From Mucilaginibacter lappiensis (GTDB lineage: Bacteria > Bacteroidota > Bacteroidia > Sphingobacteriales > Sphingobacteriaceae): a stretch of 64,000 nt of DNA. Location: assembly GCF_900155965.1 (NCBI RefSeq), contig NZ_FTMG01000009.1:1-64000 (forward strand), read 5' to 3'. The translations under genes and the position numbers were made by a program. The notes beneath the pieces are model-generated. The model had not been told where the DNA came from and ran no database searches. It was given only the letters and a program-made list of their open reading frames with translations. Shown here in pieces: positions 26,652-35,361 of the stretch; position 1 is the stretch's first letter; the number at the start of each line of letters is the position of its first letter.

Positions 26652-27405
26652 TGAATTGGATGAGTTTTTTCGGTCGTCACTTGATGAATTGGAGATACAG
26701 CCATCGGCCCATATATGGACAGGCATAGCCGCGGAGCTGGACGCCGGCAGGCGCAAAAGATCGCTGGTATCCTTTTTGAGTATCGCGGCAGGTATTGTAT
26801 TGGTGCTTACTATTGGCGTGCTGTTTATTCCTAAACAGAGTAAGGTGAATAAGCAACATCCAAAGGCCGATAGAATAGTTAAAAACATATCTCCGGTTAC
26901 TAAAACAACTCCTGTTGTAATATCCAGCGAACAGCAAAACAAAAAAACAGAAAAGGCAGTTATCACCCCAGCTAATCATTTGGCGATTGCAAAGCTCGAA
27001 AGGACGAACAACAGGGTAGATGCTGACAGAACAAAAAAAATAAAAGCACAGAAGGAAGGGCTAGCAAAGATAAATAACGATCCGCAGGTTGTTTTAACAA
27101 CCCGTGGAGACGATTTGGCCAATGTAGTTGTTCCCGATAATATCGGAGACGGAATATTAGTAAAACCAGCCATTCATGACCTGAGTTTACTGGAGAATAA
27201 GCCGCAGCTGGATGCTTTGCCTCCAAAAGCGAAAGCTCCGGTTAAAAGACGTCGTATTCGTAGTATGGGAGATGTGTTTAACGTAGTGATTGCGGCAGTT
27301 GATAAACGGAAAGACAAATTCATTGAGTTTTCCAATACCGATGAGGATGATGCCACCATTACCGGCATTAACCTGGGTATCATTAAAGTGAAGAAAGAAA
27401 AATAA
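26635..27405 (+). CDS. Membrane-anchored partner of the sigma factor
   Basis: 256 residues from ATG 26635, the first start with a fitting N-terminus (MDMQGNELDEFFRSSLDELE). One membrane segment at about 44-65 separates a short acidic cytoplasmic part from a Lys/Thr/Pro-rich extracytoplasmic region. The layout is that of an anti-sigma factor, with the cytoplasmic N-terminus binding sigma, though no zinc HxxxCxxC motif is seen. It is coupled to the sigma gene, and the barrel gene follows 18 bases later. Confidence 0.75.
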   Translation: MDMQGNELDEFFRSSLDELEIQPSAHIWTGIAAELDAGRRKRSLVSFLSIAAGIVLVLTIGVLFIPKQSKVNKQHPKADRIVKNISPVTKTTPVVISSEQQNKKTEKAVITPANHLAIAKLERTNNRVDADRTKKIKAQKEGLAKINNDPQVVLTTRGDDLANVVVPDNIGDGILVKPAIHDLSLLENKPQLDALPPKAKAPVKRRRIRSMGDVFNVVIAAVDKRKDKFIEFSNTDEDDATITGINLGIIKVKKEK

Positions 27406-27422
27406 TATATTTACCATCATAT

Positions 27423-28241
27423 ATGAAACGCCTAATTTTTACCATCATCATATGTCTTGCTGCAAGCACAACATTTGCGCAAACTAATTCTGATTCAACG
27501 CACACTTCGGCCGATAGTGGTCGTAAAAAACATGTAAGGGTAAAGTTGGGTGTTGGGGATGACGCGCCGGTTGTTGCAGTAAATCAACCGGATACAGCCT
27601 ATCATGCTCATAAAGCGCCTGGCTTTTCATTCGGAGTAACCTTTTCCCGTATCGACCTGGGTTTAGCTACCCTGGTTGATCATGGTAGCTTCACCTTATC
27701 GCCCCAAAACCAGTTTTTGAGTTACCGCCAATGGAAAACCAGCAACGTTGGATTTGATGTGGTACAATTTGGCTATCGTTTTAACAGTGCCTTTAAAATA
27801 TATGTTTCGGGCGGTTTCGACTGGACGTTGATCCGTTTACGCAGGGATATCACCATACAACGAAACACGCCGGTTTTAACTTATACCGAAGATGATATCC
27901 ATTACAGTAAAAACCGGTTTTCATCAAGTTATCTGCGTATCCCGCTGTCGTTTTACTACCGTAGTCATGAAGATGACAGAGGCAATTACTTCCGGGTTGT
28001 TGCAGGCCCCGAAATTGGCGTACTCCTTAATGGCCGCGTAAAACAAATAAGTGAGGAGAACGGCAAACAAAAGTTTAACGACGATTATCATTTTACCAGG
28101 CTGCGCAAAGGCGCGTTTGTACGCGTGGGTTATGGCATTATGGGTATTTATGCCAAATACTACTTTAGCGATATGTTTGAGAACAGCCCGGCACAGAATG
28201 GCTTAAGGAATTTCTCTTTTGGTTTAACGCTGGGATTCTAA
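27423..28241 (+). CDS. Outer-membrane beta-barrel protein
   Basis: 272 residues. The signal peptide MKRLIFTIIICLAASTTFAQ is followed by a polar linker and, from about 65, alternating amphipathic strands with an aromatic-rich C-terminus ending NFSFGLTLGF, typical of outer-membrane porin-like (OmpW/PorT-like) barrels. It is third in the sigma-partner-barrel set; I infer it is an envelope component linked to the sigma system. Function unknown. Confidence 0.75.
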   Translation: MKRLIFTIIICLAASTTFAQTNSDSTHTSADSGRKKHVRVKLGVGDDAPVVAVNQPDTAYHAHKAPGFSFGVTFSRIDLGLATLVDHGSFTLSPQNQFLSYRQWKTSNVGFDVVQFGYRFNSAFKIYVSGGFDWTLIRLRRDITIQRNTPVLTYTEDDIHYSKNRFSSSYLRIPLSFYYRSHEDDRGNYFRVVAGPEIGVLLNGRVKQISEENGKQKFNDDYHFTRLRKGAFVRVGYGIMGIYAKYYFSDMFENSPAQNGLRNFSFGLTLGF

Positions 28242-28344
28242 ATGTTGATTTATTGGATTATGGTGCCTGTTGATCAGGTAATTAAGGGGAGAGCTGGAGA
28301 CCCACCGGCTACAAAATATCCAGGGTATATTAATAATAGATAAA

Positions 28345-28527
28345 ATGAGTGGTTTATACAGTATTGGAGGAGTTGCTTTATTGGGTGTCGGTTTATATCT
28401 CACGGTAAAGCAAATCAAGATATTTATGGCTGGAAAACAAGATCAATTAGGGTGGGATATTAGGGGATTAGGTACAGGTATCATAAGTATTATGATAGGT
28501 GTCTATTTGATTGTAAAATATCTTTAG
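28345..28527 (+). CDS. Small two-helix membrane protein
   Basis: 60 residues: MSGLYSIGGVALLGVGLYLT forms one helix, a short polar middle (KQIKIFMAGKQDQLGWD) follows, and IRGLGTGIISIMIGVYLIV is the second helix. The composition and regular hairpin membrane topology suggest a real gene despite the size. No family recognised. Confidence 0.45.
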   Translation: MSGLYSIGGVALLGVGLYLTVKQIKIFMAGKQDQLGWDIRGLGTGIISIMIGVYLIVKYL

Positions 28528-28620
28528 CCCCACTGTCCGAATGTCTCCAACTTCAGACTACTGTGCTAATGCAAAGCAATCATGTTTAAGAATATTCTAA
28601 ATATCTTTTGTACTAAGCTG

Positions 28621-28757
28621 ATTAGTGTAAACCCACTCCTTACGGATATAATAAGTGGGTTTACACTAATTATGAAATAATTATACAATTTATTGACTGT
28701 CAGTAAATTAATCCAGTGTCAACCATGAAATGTGTAAACCATGTAAACCCACTTTTT
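28621..28757. repeat. TGTAAACCC inverted-repeat element
   Basis: A perfect 17-bp inverted repeat, ATTAGTGTAAACCCACT (28621-28637) with its complement at 28654-28670, is followed at 28732-28751 by GTGTAAACCATGTAAACCCA, two near-identical 9-base TGTAAACCM units. The same units appear at 43274-43294. The element lies upstream of the ABC ATPase gene. Confidence 0.7.
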
Positions 28758-28806
28758 GATATGCCCAGTCTGGGCAAGTTCTTAAAATCGTGTATCTTTG
28801 CCAGCG

Positions 28807-29805
28807 ATGTCAGATACTCCTTTTTTGCAGGCTCTTGCGGTAAGTAAAATATATCCTGGTAAACAACTCTCGGGTGTGAAACCAACCAATATGGTGGTGC
28901 AACCCGGTAAAATAACGGCCATTATTGGCGAAAGCGGCAGCGGGAAAAGTACTTTACTTAAATTGCTTTATGGCTTACTATCGCCTGATACAGGAGAAGT
29001 ACAATTTAAGGGTGAGCGCATCTGGGGGCCCGAAGAAAAACTGATCCCCGGGCATGATGCCATGAAAATGGTTACCCAGCACACCGACGACCTGAACCTG
29101 TTTGCCAAAGTTTGGGACAACGTAGCCGCCATGCTGCCAGCAACTGATCTGGCAGCCAAGCAACATAAAACAGAACAGGTATTGAAGCAATTGAATATGT
29201 TGCATATGGCCGAAAGGCGTGTAGCTGATTTGAGTGGTGGCGAAAAGCAACGTGTAGCCATTGCTCGCGCCATTATTACCCGTCCGCAGGTATTGTTACT
29301 GGACGAGCCATTTAACCAGGTGGATACTTCGTTCAGGGAGGGTTTGCAAAGCGATATCAGGCAAATAGTGAAAGAAACCGGGCTTACGGTGATCATGGTA
29401 TCACATGACCCTGCCGAAGTGCTCTCCATGGCCGATGCATTGATCGTGCTACAAAACGGGGAGATCATCGAACACGGACATCCTAAAGCTTTATATCAAT
29501 CGCCCCGTAATCTTTATACGGCGCAATTACTCAGCAACTGTAATGTACTTACCACAACCGAAGCCCGGCTTTGCGGTGTCGATATTAAAAAGGAACATGC
29601 CGTTATATATCCGGAATGGATAAAGATAAAGGTGGTTACCCCAAACAAAGGCTGGACTGTAAAGCAAGTGCTTTTTAAAGGTTTTTATGAGGACCTGATA
29701 CTGGAGCAGCGCGGCGTGTCATTACGCATAGTGAACGAAGAGCCTGGCAAGTATACCGAGGGTGATAAAGTTGCTGTAAGGGTAGGGAAGTGGCTGGAGT
29801 ATTAG
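28807..29805 (+). CDS. ABC transporter ATP-binding protein (PotA/FbpC-like)
   Basis: 332 residues from ATG 28807. Walker A is GESGSGKST, signature LSGGEKQRVAIARAI, Walker B VLLLDEP with a D-loop, and switch VSHD. A C-terminal accessory domain (about 235-332, TOBE-like) suggests the spermidine/iron/sulfate import group. There is no permease or binding-protein gene next to it, so its partners must be elsewhere. A TATCTTTG -7 box ends 6 bases before the ATG, so the mRNA may be leaderless. Confidence 0.88.
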   Translation: MSDTPFLQALAVSKIYPGKQLSGVKPTNMVVQPGKITAIIGESGSGKSTLLKLLYGLLSPDTGEVQFKGERIWGPEEKLIPGHDAMKMVTQHTDDLNLFAKVWDNVAAMLPATDLAAKQHKTEQVLKQLNMLHMAERRVADLSGGEKQRVAIARAIITRPQVLLLDEPFNQVDTSFREGLQSDIRQIVKETGLTVIMVSHDPAEVLSMADALIVLQNGEIIEHGHPKALYQSPRNLYTAQLLSNCNVLTTTEARLCGVDIKKEHAVIYPEWIKIKVVTPNKGWTVKQVLFKGFYEDLILEQRGVSLRIVNEEPGKYTEGDKVAVRVGKWLEY

Positions 29806-29834
29806 GGAGTTGTAATATTATTTATTTAAACGCG

Positions 29835-30137
29835 TCATTGCGAGGCACGAAGCAATCCCCTTTATACAGGGCGGGTAATGCAAGTCGTAGAGCGCTCAAT
29901 TGCCGCTGAGGCTGTTACTTTGTCTTGATACAAAGTAACCAAAAATCAAGTCAGCAGAAATGCTTCTTTGCCGCACAAGGCCTCTGCCCTGCAAATCGGG
30001 TAGAACCCACGGGCTGCTAAACCTTACCCCTGCTTCGTTCGCTCATTACCCACGCTTCAGGTAAGGTTCGCTATGCCCTTACAACCGCACAAGCCAACAT
30101 CGTTCTATCCGTTTTCACCCGAAGCTGTTCTGCTGAC
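29835..30137. repeat. Dispersed structured repeat, copy C, with GTCATTGCGAG leader
   Basis: A leader like that of copy B (29835-29886) precedes the repeat at 29887-30137. The stem GTTACTTTGT/ACAAAGTAAC (29914-29939) has loop CTTGAT, and ATCAAG follows at 29945-29950. The middle is more diverged than in copies A and B. Confidence 0.85.
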
Positions 30138-30171
30138 AAAAAAGCCCGGGTCATTTGGTGACTCAGGCTTT
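30138..30171 (-). terminator. Terminator of the leu/ilv operon
   Basis: On the minus strand AAAGCCTGAGTCA pairs with TGACCCGGGCTTT (one bulge/mismatch region) and runs into a T-rich tail. It lies 28 bases after the ilvA stop codon. Confidence 0.75.
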
Positions 30172-30199
30172 AATGGTTATTAATGTGAGATATCTCAGT

Positions 30200-31450
30200 C
30201 TACACCAGGTACTCAAACAAAGTACGATCCTTATTCAATTCGAGCACGTTAAAGCGATGAGCCAGCATGCGTTTTAATAAGGCCGGGTAATCATCGGCAG
30301 ATTGGAGTTCGATACCTACAAGGGCAGGCCCATTCTCCTTATCGTTCTTTTTGATGAACTCAAACCGGGTAATATCATCATGAGGACCTAATACGCTGGT
30401 CACAAACAATTTTAAAGCACCCGGGCGCTGCGGAAAGCGTACAATGAAGTAATGTTTAAGTCCCTCGTACAATAACGATTTTTCTTTAATCTCCTGCATG
30501 CGGGCAATATCATTATTACCGCCACTTACTACACAAACTACTTTTTTCCCTTTTATTTTATCCTTGCAGGCGTCAAGTACAGCCACAGAAAGGGCCCCTG
30601 CGGGTTCAACCACAATGGCGTCTTCATTGTATAGCTTGAGTATAGTGGTACAAACTTTTCCTTCGGGTACCAGCAGCATATCGTCCAGTAACTCACGGCA
30701 AATTTCGTAGGTTAAAGTGCCTACACGTTTTACCGCGGCACCGTCAACAAAACGGTCAATCTCAGGTAGTGTGATTGGTTCGCCGTGTTCAAATGCTTTC
30801 AGCATGGAGGGGGCACCTTCGGGTTCCACACCTATCAGGTAAACTCCCGGAACGTGTTGTTTTAAATAGCTGCTTGTGCCAGCCGCCATACCGCCGCCGC
30901 CAATAGGCATAACCACGGCTTCCACATCCGGCAGATCTTCCAATATTTCTAAGCCTACAGTTCCCTGGCCTTCAATAATACGGTAATGATCAAATGGTGG
31001 GATGAAGGTCATCTGATGAGCTTCGGTATAGATCAATGCTTCGCGGAGGCAATCATCAAAAGTATCGCCGGTTAAAACGATCTCGATATTGCCGTGCCCA
31101 TGCATTTCTGTTTGGGTGATTTTTTGTCGTGGAGTAATCTCGGGCATAAAAATCACACCCTTAGTACCTAAAGCATTACAGCTGAATGCCACACCCTGCG
31201 CATGGTTGCCTGCACTAGCGCAAACGACGCCCCGGCTTAACTCTTCGGCGCTGAGCTGACTGATCATGTTGTACGCGCCACGTAATTTGTAAGAGCGTAC
31301 TACTTGTAAGTCTTCACGTTTGAGGTATATCTCACATTCGTATTTTGCCGAGAGACCGGCATTGTATTCCAGTGGGGTGCGCTTAACAACACCTTTCAGA
31401 CGTTGATTAGCAGCCTCAAAATCCAGCTGGTTTTTCGTATCAGTTTCCAT
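30200..31450 (-). CDS. ilvA: Threonine ammonia-lyase (biosynthetic threonine deaminase)
   Basis: 416 residues, PLP-dependent. It deaminates threonine to 2-oxobutanoate for isoleucine synthesis. PLP Lys55 is in RSYKLRGAYNM, and the phosphate-binding loop is SAGNHAQG. The glycine-rich PIGGGGMAAG follows. A C-terminal ACT-like regulatory domain occupies about 335-416 (HYFIVRFPQRPGALKLFV), where isoleucine feedback is expected. It starts 2 bases from the leuA stop and is the last gene of the block, before a terminator. Confidence 0.95.
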   Translation of the reverse strand: METDTKNQLDFEAANQRLKGVVKRTPLEYNAGLSAKYECEIYLKREDLQVVRSYKLRGAYNMISQLSAEELSRGVVCASAGNHAQGVAFSCNALGTKGVIFMPEITPRQKITQTEMHGHGNIEIVLTGDTFDDCLREALIYTEAHQMTFIPPFDHYRIIEGQGTVGLEILEDLPDVEAVVMPIGGGGMAAGTSSYLKQHVPGVYLIGVEPEGAPSMLKAFEHGEPITLPEIDRFVDGAAVKRVGTLTYEICRELLDDMLLVPEGKVCTTILKLYNEDAIVVEPAGALSVAVLDACKDKIKGKKVVCVVSGGNNDIARMQEIKEKSLLYEGLKHYFIVRFPQRPGALKLFVTSVLGPHDDITRFEFIKKNDKENGPALVGIELQSADDYPALLKRMLAHRFNVLELNKDRTLFEYLV

Positions 31451-31452
31451 TA

Positions 31453-32619
31453 TTAGTTTTTTACCAGCTTGTGCGCTACCAGGCTCAACAGGTCATGATC
31501 GTTGATGTCTAATTTAACATCTGCAAGAGTTAAAAAGTTATTATAGGCTTCGGCCAGTTCTTCTTTGCTCAGGTTGATACCGAGGCGTTCCAAATGGAAC
31601 TTAAGCGCGTGCCTGCCGCTGCGCGCGGTCAATACAATGCTGGCGCTTGGGAAACCTACATCCTCCGGACGAATGATCTCATAATTTTCGCGCATTTTCA
31701 AAAAGCCATCCTGATGTATACCAGAGCTGTGCGCGAAGGCATTGGCGCCTACAATAGCTTTATTAGGCTGCACAGGCATGCGCATTTGTGTACGGATCAT
31801 TTGGCTAAGCTCATAAAATCTTTTAGAGTCTATTTGAGTATGCAAACCCAACACCTGGTGTGTTTTCAGGATCATGACGACTTCTTCGATAGAAGTATTG
31901 CCCGCCCGCTCGCCAATGCCGTTAATAGTACCTTCTATTTGGCGGGCGCCATTCTGCAAACCTGCTATAGAATTAGCTGTGGCCAAACCAAGGTCATTAT
32001 GACAATGCACCGAAATGATGGCTTTATCGATATTTTTAACATTCTCTTTCAAGAATTTGATCTTGCTGCCGTACTGATCGGGCAGGCAATAACCATTAGT
32101 ATCCGGAATGTTCACTACGGTAGCACCCGCGGCAATTACGGCCTCAACCATTTTGGCCAGGTATTCCACGTCGGCACGACCGGCATCTTCGGCATAAAAT
32201 TCAATATCCTCTACGGCACGTTTAGCATATTTTACGGCTTCAACAGCACGTTCCAGAATTTCTTCGCGTGTGCTGTTAAATTTATGCTTGATGTGCATAT
32301 CAGACGAACCAATGCCCGTATGGATACGCGGACGTTTGGCGTATTTTAACGATTCGATAGCCGCGTCAATATCGCCTTTGTTGGCGCGTGTTAAGGCACA
32401 AACGGTGGGTTCTTTTACAGCCTTTGAAATTTCAACAACACTGTTGAAATCGCCCGGACTTGAAACCGGGAAACCTGCTTCAATAATATCCACGCCCAGC
32501 AGCTCCAGTTCTTTTGCTATCTCAATTTTTTCGGGGGTTGTTAACTGGCAACCCGGTACCTGCTCGCCATCGCGAAGCGTAGTATCAAAAACATAAACGC
32601 GGTTGGGATCGTGTAACAT
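31453..32619 (-). CDS. leuA: 2-isopropylmalate synthase, catalytic-domain-only form
   Basis: 388 residues: a DRE-TIM barrel with DTTLRDGEQ at 12-20, CHNDLGLATAN and the GIGERAGN region. E. coli LeuA has about 520 residues because of a C-terminal leucine-binding domain; here the protein ends soon after the helical linker (LADVKLDINDHDLLSLVAHK). Leucine feedback is therefore probably absent or different. Homocitrate or citramalate synthase are alternatives by sequence alone, but the leuBCD context favours LeuA. It condenses 2-oxoisovalerate with acetyl-CoA. Confidence 0.9.
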   Translation of the reverse strand: MLHDPNRVYVFDTTLRDGEQVPGCQLTTPEKIEIAKELELLGVDIIEAGFPVSSPGDFNSVVEISKAVKEPTVCALTRANKGDIDAAIESLKYAKRPRIHTGIGSSDMHIKHKFNSTREEILERAVEAVKYAKRAVEDIEFYAEDAGRADVEYLAKMVEAVIAAGATVVNIPDTNGYCLPDQYGSKIKFLKENVKNIDKAIISVHCHNDLGLATANSIAGLQNGARQIEGTINGIGERAGNTSIEEVVMILKTHQVLGLHTQIDSKRFYELSQMIRTQMRMPVQPNKAIVGANAFAHSSGIHQDGFLKMRENYEIIRPEDVGFPSASIVLTARSGRHALKFHLERLGINLSKEELAEAYNNFLTLADVKLDINDHDLLSLVAHKLVKN

Positions 32620-32623
32620 ATCT

Positions 32624-32742
32624 TTTTTAGATTTGAGATGTTAGATATGAGATTTGAGACTCGTACCTATCATCGGTTAATTCTTTATTTATTTACTTGT
32701 TATGTGTAATTTGAAAGCTGAAAAATCTCATATCTATTCTTT
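32624..32742. repeat. Word-repeat junction leuA/methyltransferase
   Basis: GATTTGAGATGTTAGATATG and a further GAGATTTGAGAC unit at 32632-32661 face AATCTCATATCT at 32724-32735. This is the GAGATATGA vocabulary. Confidence 0.7.
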
Positions 32743-33489
32743 TATCGCCACAAACCTCAGCCTTTTATAGTCGGCATACCATTGGCCGTTTTCATTGTAA
32801 AAGGGCTCCAGTTTGTGTGTAATTTCTTTTAATATCTCCGCTTTCTCTTCTTCTGGGATGTTTTCCATGTATTGTGCACCAAACATAGTTACCCATTTAG
32901 CCACACCCAGATCGCCATCCTGAAGCGGTGTTTTGCGATCATAATGAACCGCGTAGGTTACCCTGAAGCCATGTTCTTCCAGCTTGGTGGCATACTCGCC
33001 AACGGATGGAAAATACCATAGCTTAGTGTCGGCCTGTACATGGTAACCATGATTTTGTAATACCAGTTGAATGGCTTCAATTAAGTGTGCCACATTACCT
33101 TTGCCACCCATTTCGGCTACAAAGCGACCGCCATGTTTCAAACTGTTGTACACACTACGGGCCGCGCCATTAGCATCAAGTACCCAGTGCAATGCCGCGT
33201 TTGAAAATACAGCATCATATTTTTCGTCCGTAAAAAAATCGGCAGCATTTTCAACCGCGAAATCAACTTCCGGGTATTTAGCCCTTGCCTGTTCAATCAT
33301 TTCCGGCGAAAAATCGGTGCCTTTTACCCTGGCGCCTTTATCTTTTATCTGTTGTGTTAAATGGCCGGTACCGCAACCCAAATCCAGTATATATTCACCA
33401 GGTTTAACATCCAGTAACTCCAGCACATCCTCACCGTATTGAAATACAAAGGCATGCTTTTGGTCGTATAAATCAGCGTTCCATTTCAT
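32734..33489 (-). CDS. Class I SAM methyltransferase, trans-aconitate methyltransferase-like
   Basis: 251 residues from ATG ending at 33489 (MKWNADLYDQKHAFVF). The SAM-binding motif is ILDLGCGTGHLTQQI at about 34-48, then GTDFSPEMI and SNAALHWV, which is the Tam/TMT1 pattern. The upstream in-frame extension to 33516 is written in GTCATTG word-repeat and is unlikely to be native. It lies between leuB and leuA. TMT1 in yeast methylates 3-isopropylmalate, so an isopropylmalate or isopropylmaleate substrate is a reasonable inference; aconitate remains possible. Confidence 0.8.
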   Translation of the reverse strand: MKWNADLYDQKHAFVFQYGEDVLELLDVKPGEYILDLGCGTGHLTQQIKDKGARVKGTDFSPEMIEQARAKYPEVDFAVENAADFFTDEKYDAVFSNAALHWVLDANGAARSVYNSLKHGGRFVAEMGGKGNVAHLIEAIQLVLQNHGYHVQADTKLWYFPSVGEYATKLEEHGFRVTYAVHYDRKTPLQDGDLGVAKWVTMFGAQYMENIPEEEKAEILKEITHKLEPFYNENGQWYADYKRLRFVAIKE

Positions 33490-33602
33490 CTCTTTAGTCA
33501 TTGGGTCATTGGTCATTGAGTCATTGAGTCATTTTATGACTTTCCCACCTCTGACTGTTTTATTTTCTGCTTTCGGCTTTAACCTTTCGGCTTTTAGCTC
33601 AA
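33488..33602. repeat. GTCATTG word repeat upstream of the methyltransferase
   Basis: Five GTCATTG-type units (AGTCATTGGGTCATTGGTCA and following) run from 33499 to 33530, then CTTTCGGCTTTAACCTTTCGG units lead up to the leuB stop. The first units overlap possible in-frame starts of the methyltransferase. Confidence 0.75.
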
Positions 33603-34679
33603 CTACAAGTATTCCAGTACTTTTTGGCCCATGGCCTTGGTGCCTAAAATTTTGCTTTTGTCGGTATTAGCATCAGCGATATCGCCGGTGCGGTAACCAT
33701 CTTTTAACGCTTTATCAACAGCCGATGTTACCAGTTTTGCTTCTTCTTTGAGGCCGAAGCTTATCTCGAGCATTAAAGCTACGGATAGGATAGAAGCCAG
33801 CGGATTGGCTTTGTCCTGCCCGGCAATATCATGTGCCGAACCGTGGATAGGCTCAAAGAAGCCTGTACCATCACCAATAGATGCCGATGCCAGCATTCCC
33901 ATTGAACCTGCTATTTGTGAAGCCTCATCAGTCAAAATATCACCGAAAAGATTGGCGGTTAATACCACATCAAACTTTTTAGGGTTTTTAACCAGTTGCA
34001 TGGCCGCATTGTCAATGAACATGTGTTCAGTTTCCACATCAGGATATTGCTTGGCTATCTCCTGTACTACCTCGCGCCACAGGCGTGAAGACTCCAGCAC
34101 GTTGGCCTTATCAACAGAGCATAATCTTTTGCCACGAACACGGGCTGCTTCGTATGCTTTTATAGCGATACGCTCTACCTCATAACGGGAATAGATCATC
34201 AGATCTGACGCTGTATTACGATCTTCACTGCGTTTTTTTTCGCCGAAGTAAACATCACCAGTCAATTCGCGGAAGAAAAGGATATCAGTCCCTTTCAGTA
34301 TTTCGGGTTTCAGGCTCGATGCATCCAGTAGCTCATCAAACAGCATGATAGGGCGCAGGTTAGCATACAACCCAAGCTCTTTACGTATTTTTAATAAGCC
34401 CTGTTCCGGACGTACTTTGGCCGAAGGATCATTATCATATTTAATGTGACCAATAGCGCCAAAAAGAATAGCATCGCTGGCTTTTGCTTTAGCTAAAGTT
34501 TCGTCGGGTAGTGGATTGCCGGTTGCTTCGATACCCGCATGCCCCATCAGGGCTTCGTCGAAGGTGAACTCATGGCCGAATTTTTGACCAATTGCTTCCA
34601 GTACGGCCTTACCCCAGGTTGTTACTTCAGTACCGATGCCATCACCGGGTATTACTAATATATGTTTTTTAAGTGCCAT
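33603..34679 (-). CDS. leuB: 3-isopropylmalate dehydrogenase
   Basis: 358 residues, full length. NAD-dependent oxidation and decarboxylation of 3-isopropylmalate to 4-methyl-2-oxopentanoate. ELTGDVYFGEKK, the Lys/Asp region VDKANVLESSRLWRE, and FIDNAAMQLVKNPKKFDVVL then NLFGDILTDEASQIAGSMG and EPIHGSAHDIAGQDKANP are diagnostic. Between leuD and the methyltransferase gene. Confidence 0.96.
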   Translation of the reverse strand: MALKKHILVIPGDGIGTEVTTWGKAVLEAIGQKFGHEFTFDEALMGHAGIEATGNPLPDETLAKAKASDAILFGAIGHIKYDNDPSAKVRPEQGLLKIRKELGLYANLRPIMLFDELLDASSLKPEILKGTDILFFRELTGDVYFGEKKRSEDRNTASDLMIYSRYEVERIAIKAYEAARVRGKRLCSVDKANVLESSRLWREVVQEIAKQYPDVETEHMFIDNAAMQLVKNPKKFDVVLTANLFGDILTDEASQIAGSMGMLASASIGDGTGFFEPIHGSAHDIAGQDKANPLASILSVALMLEISFGLKEEAKLVTSAVDKALKDGYRTGDIADANTDKSKILGTKAMGQKVLEYL

Positions 34680-34714
34680 TTAGCCCCCTAACCCCCTAAT
34701 GGGGGAATTTTTTG
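34680..34714. repeat. AGCCCCC half-element between leuD and leuB
   Basis: TAGCCCCCTAACCCCCTAAT with GGGGGAATTTTTT forms a short hairpin. It is related to the CCCC-type arms at 19334-19422 and 39011-39128, but only one half is present. Confidence 0.6.
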
Positions 34715-34724
34715 ATTGTGTTAA

Positions 34725-35315
34725 TTATTTAGATTCTTCGAACTCCTCTATCAGTTCTTTTTTGCTCAGGATGTAGTCAATATCATCATAACCGTTGGTC
34801 ATGCAGGCTTTTTTGTAGGGGTTAACCTCAAATGTTTCCTGTTCGCCGGTGGCCACAATTTTAATGAACTGATCAACCAGGTCAATCTCCACTACAGCAT
34901 GCTCATCGGCATAAATAGCTTCGAAGATCTTCTTTAAAAAATCTTCACTTACCTGTACCGGAAGCAGCCCATTGTTTAAGGCATTGCCTTTAAATATATC
35001 GGCGAAAAAACTGCTTACCACAGCATCAAAGCCATAATCAGCAATAGCCCAGGCAGCGTGTTCACGACTACTTCCGCAACCGAAATTTTTGCCTGCAACC
35101 AGTATTTTACCGCTGAAGTTTGGATTGTTCAATACAAAATCCGGTTTAGGATTATCGTCGCCATCAAATCGCCAGTCGCGGAATAGGTTGTTGCCAAAGC
35201 CGTCGCGGGTGGTAGCTTTCAAAAACCTAGCAGGGATGATCTGATCCGTATCGATATTCTCGATAGGCAGCGGCACCACGCTGGTTTGTATATGTTTAAA
35301 TATTTTAGTTGCCAT
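34725..35315 (-). CDS. leuD: 3-isopropylmalate dehydratase, small subunit
   Basis: 196 residues. Swivelling domain of the isopropylmalate isomerase. IDTDQIIPARFLK and GKNFGCGSSREHAAWAI are the characteristic substrate-binding segments, and the C-terminus is of usual length. It works with LeuC (35734-37149), from which it is separated by the ABM gene and two word-repeat stretches. Confidence 0.96.
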   Translation of the reverse strand: MATKIFKHIQTSVVPLPIENIDTDQIIPARFLKATTRDGFGNNLFRDWRFDGDDNPKPDFVLNNPNFSGKILVAGKNFGCGSSREHAAWAIADYGFDAVVSSFFADIFKGNALNNGLLPVQVSEDFLKKIFEAIYADEHAVVEIDLVDQFIKIVATGEQETFEVNPYKKACMTNGYDDIDYILSKKELIEEFEESK

Positions 35316-35317
35316 AC

Positions 35318-35360
35318 TTTTAGATATGAGATGTTAGATGTGAGATATGAGACTATTTTG
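35318..35360. repeat. GAGATATGA word repeat before leuD
   Basis: AGATATGAGATGTTAGATGT followed by GAGATATGAGAC. Same words as 35656-35733, 32632-32661 and 43709-43738. Confidence 0.75.
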
Positions 35361-35361
35361 T

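Noticed and set aside
31594..32349. 251-codon open frame antisense to leuA
   Set aside because: leuA is certain on the opposite strand; composition is that of a shadow frame.
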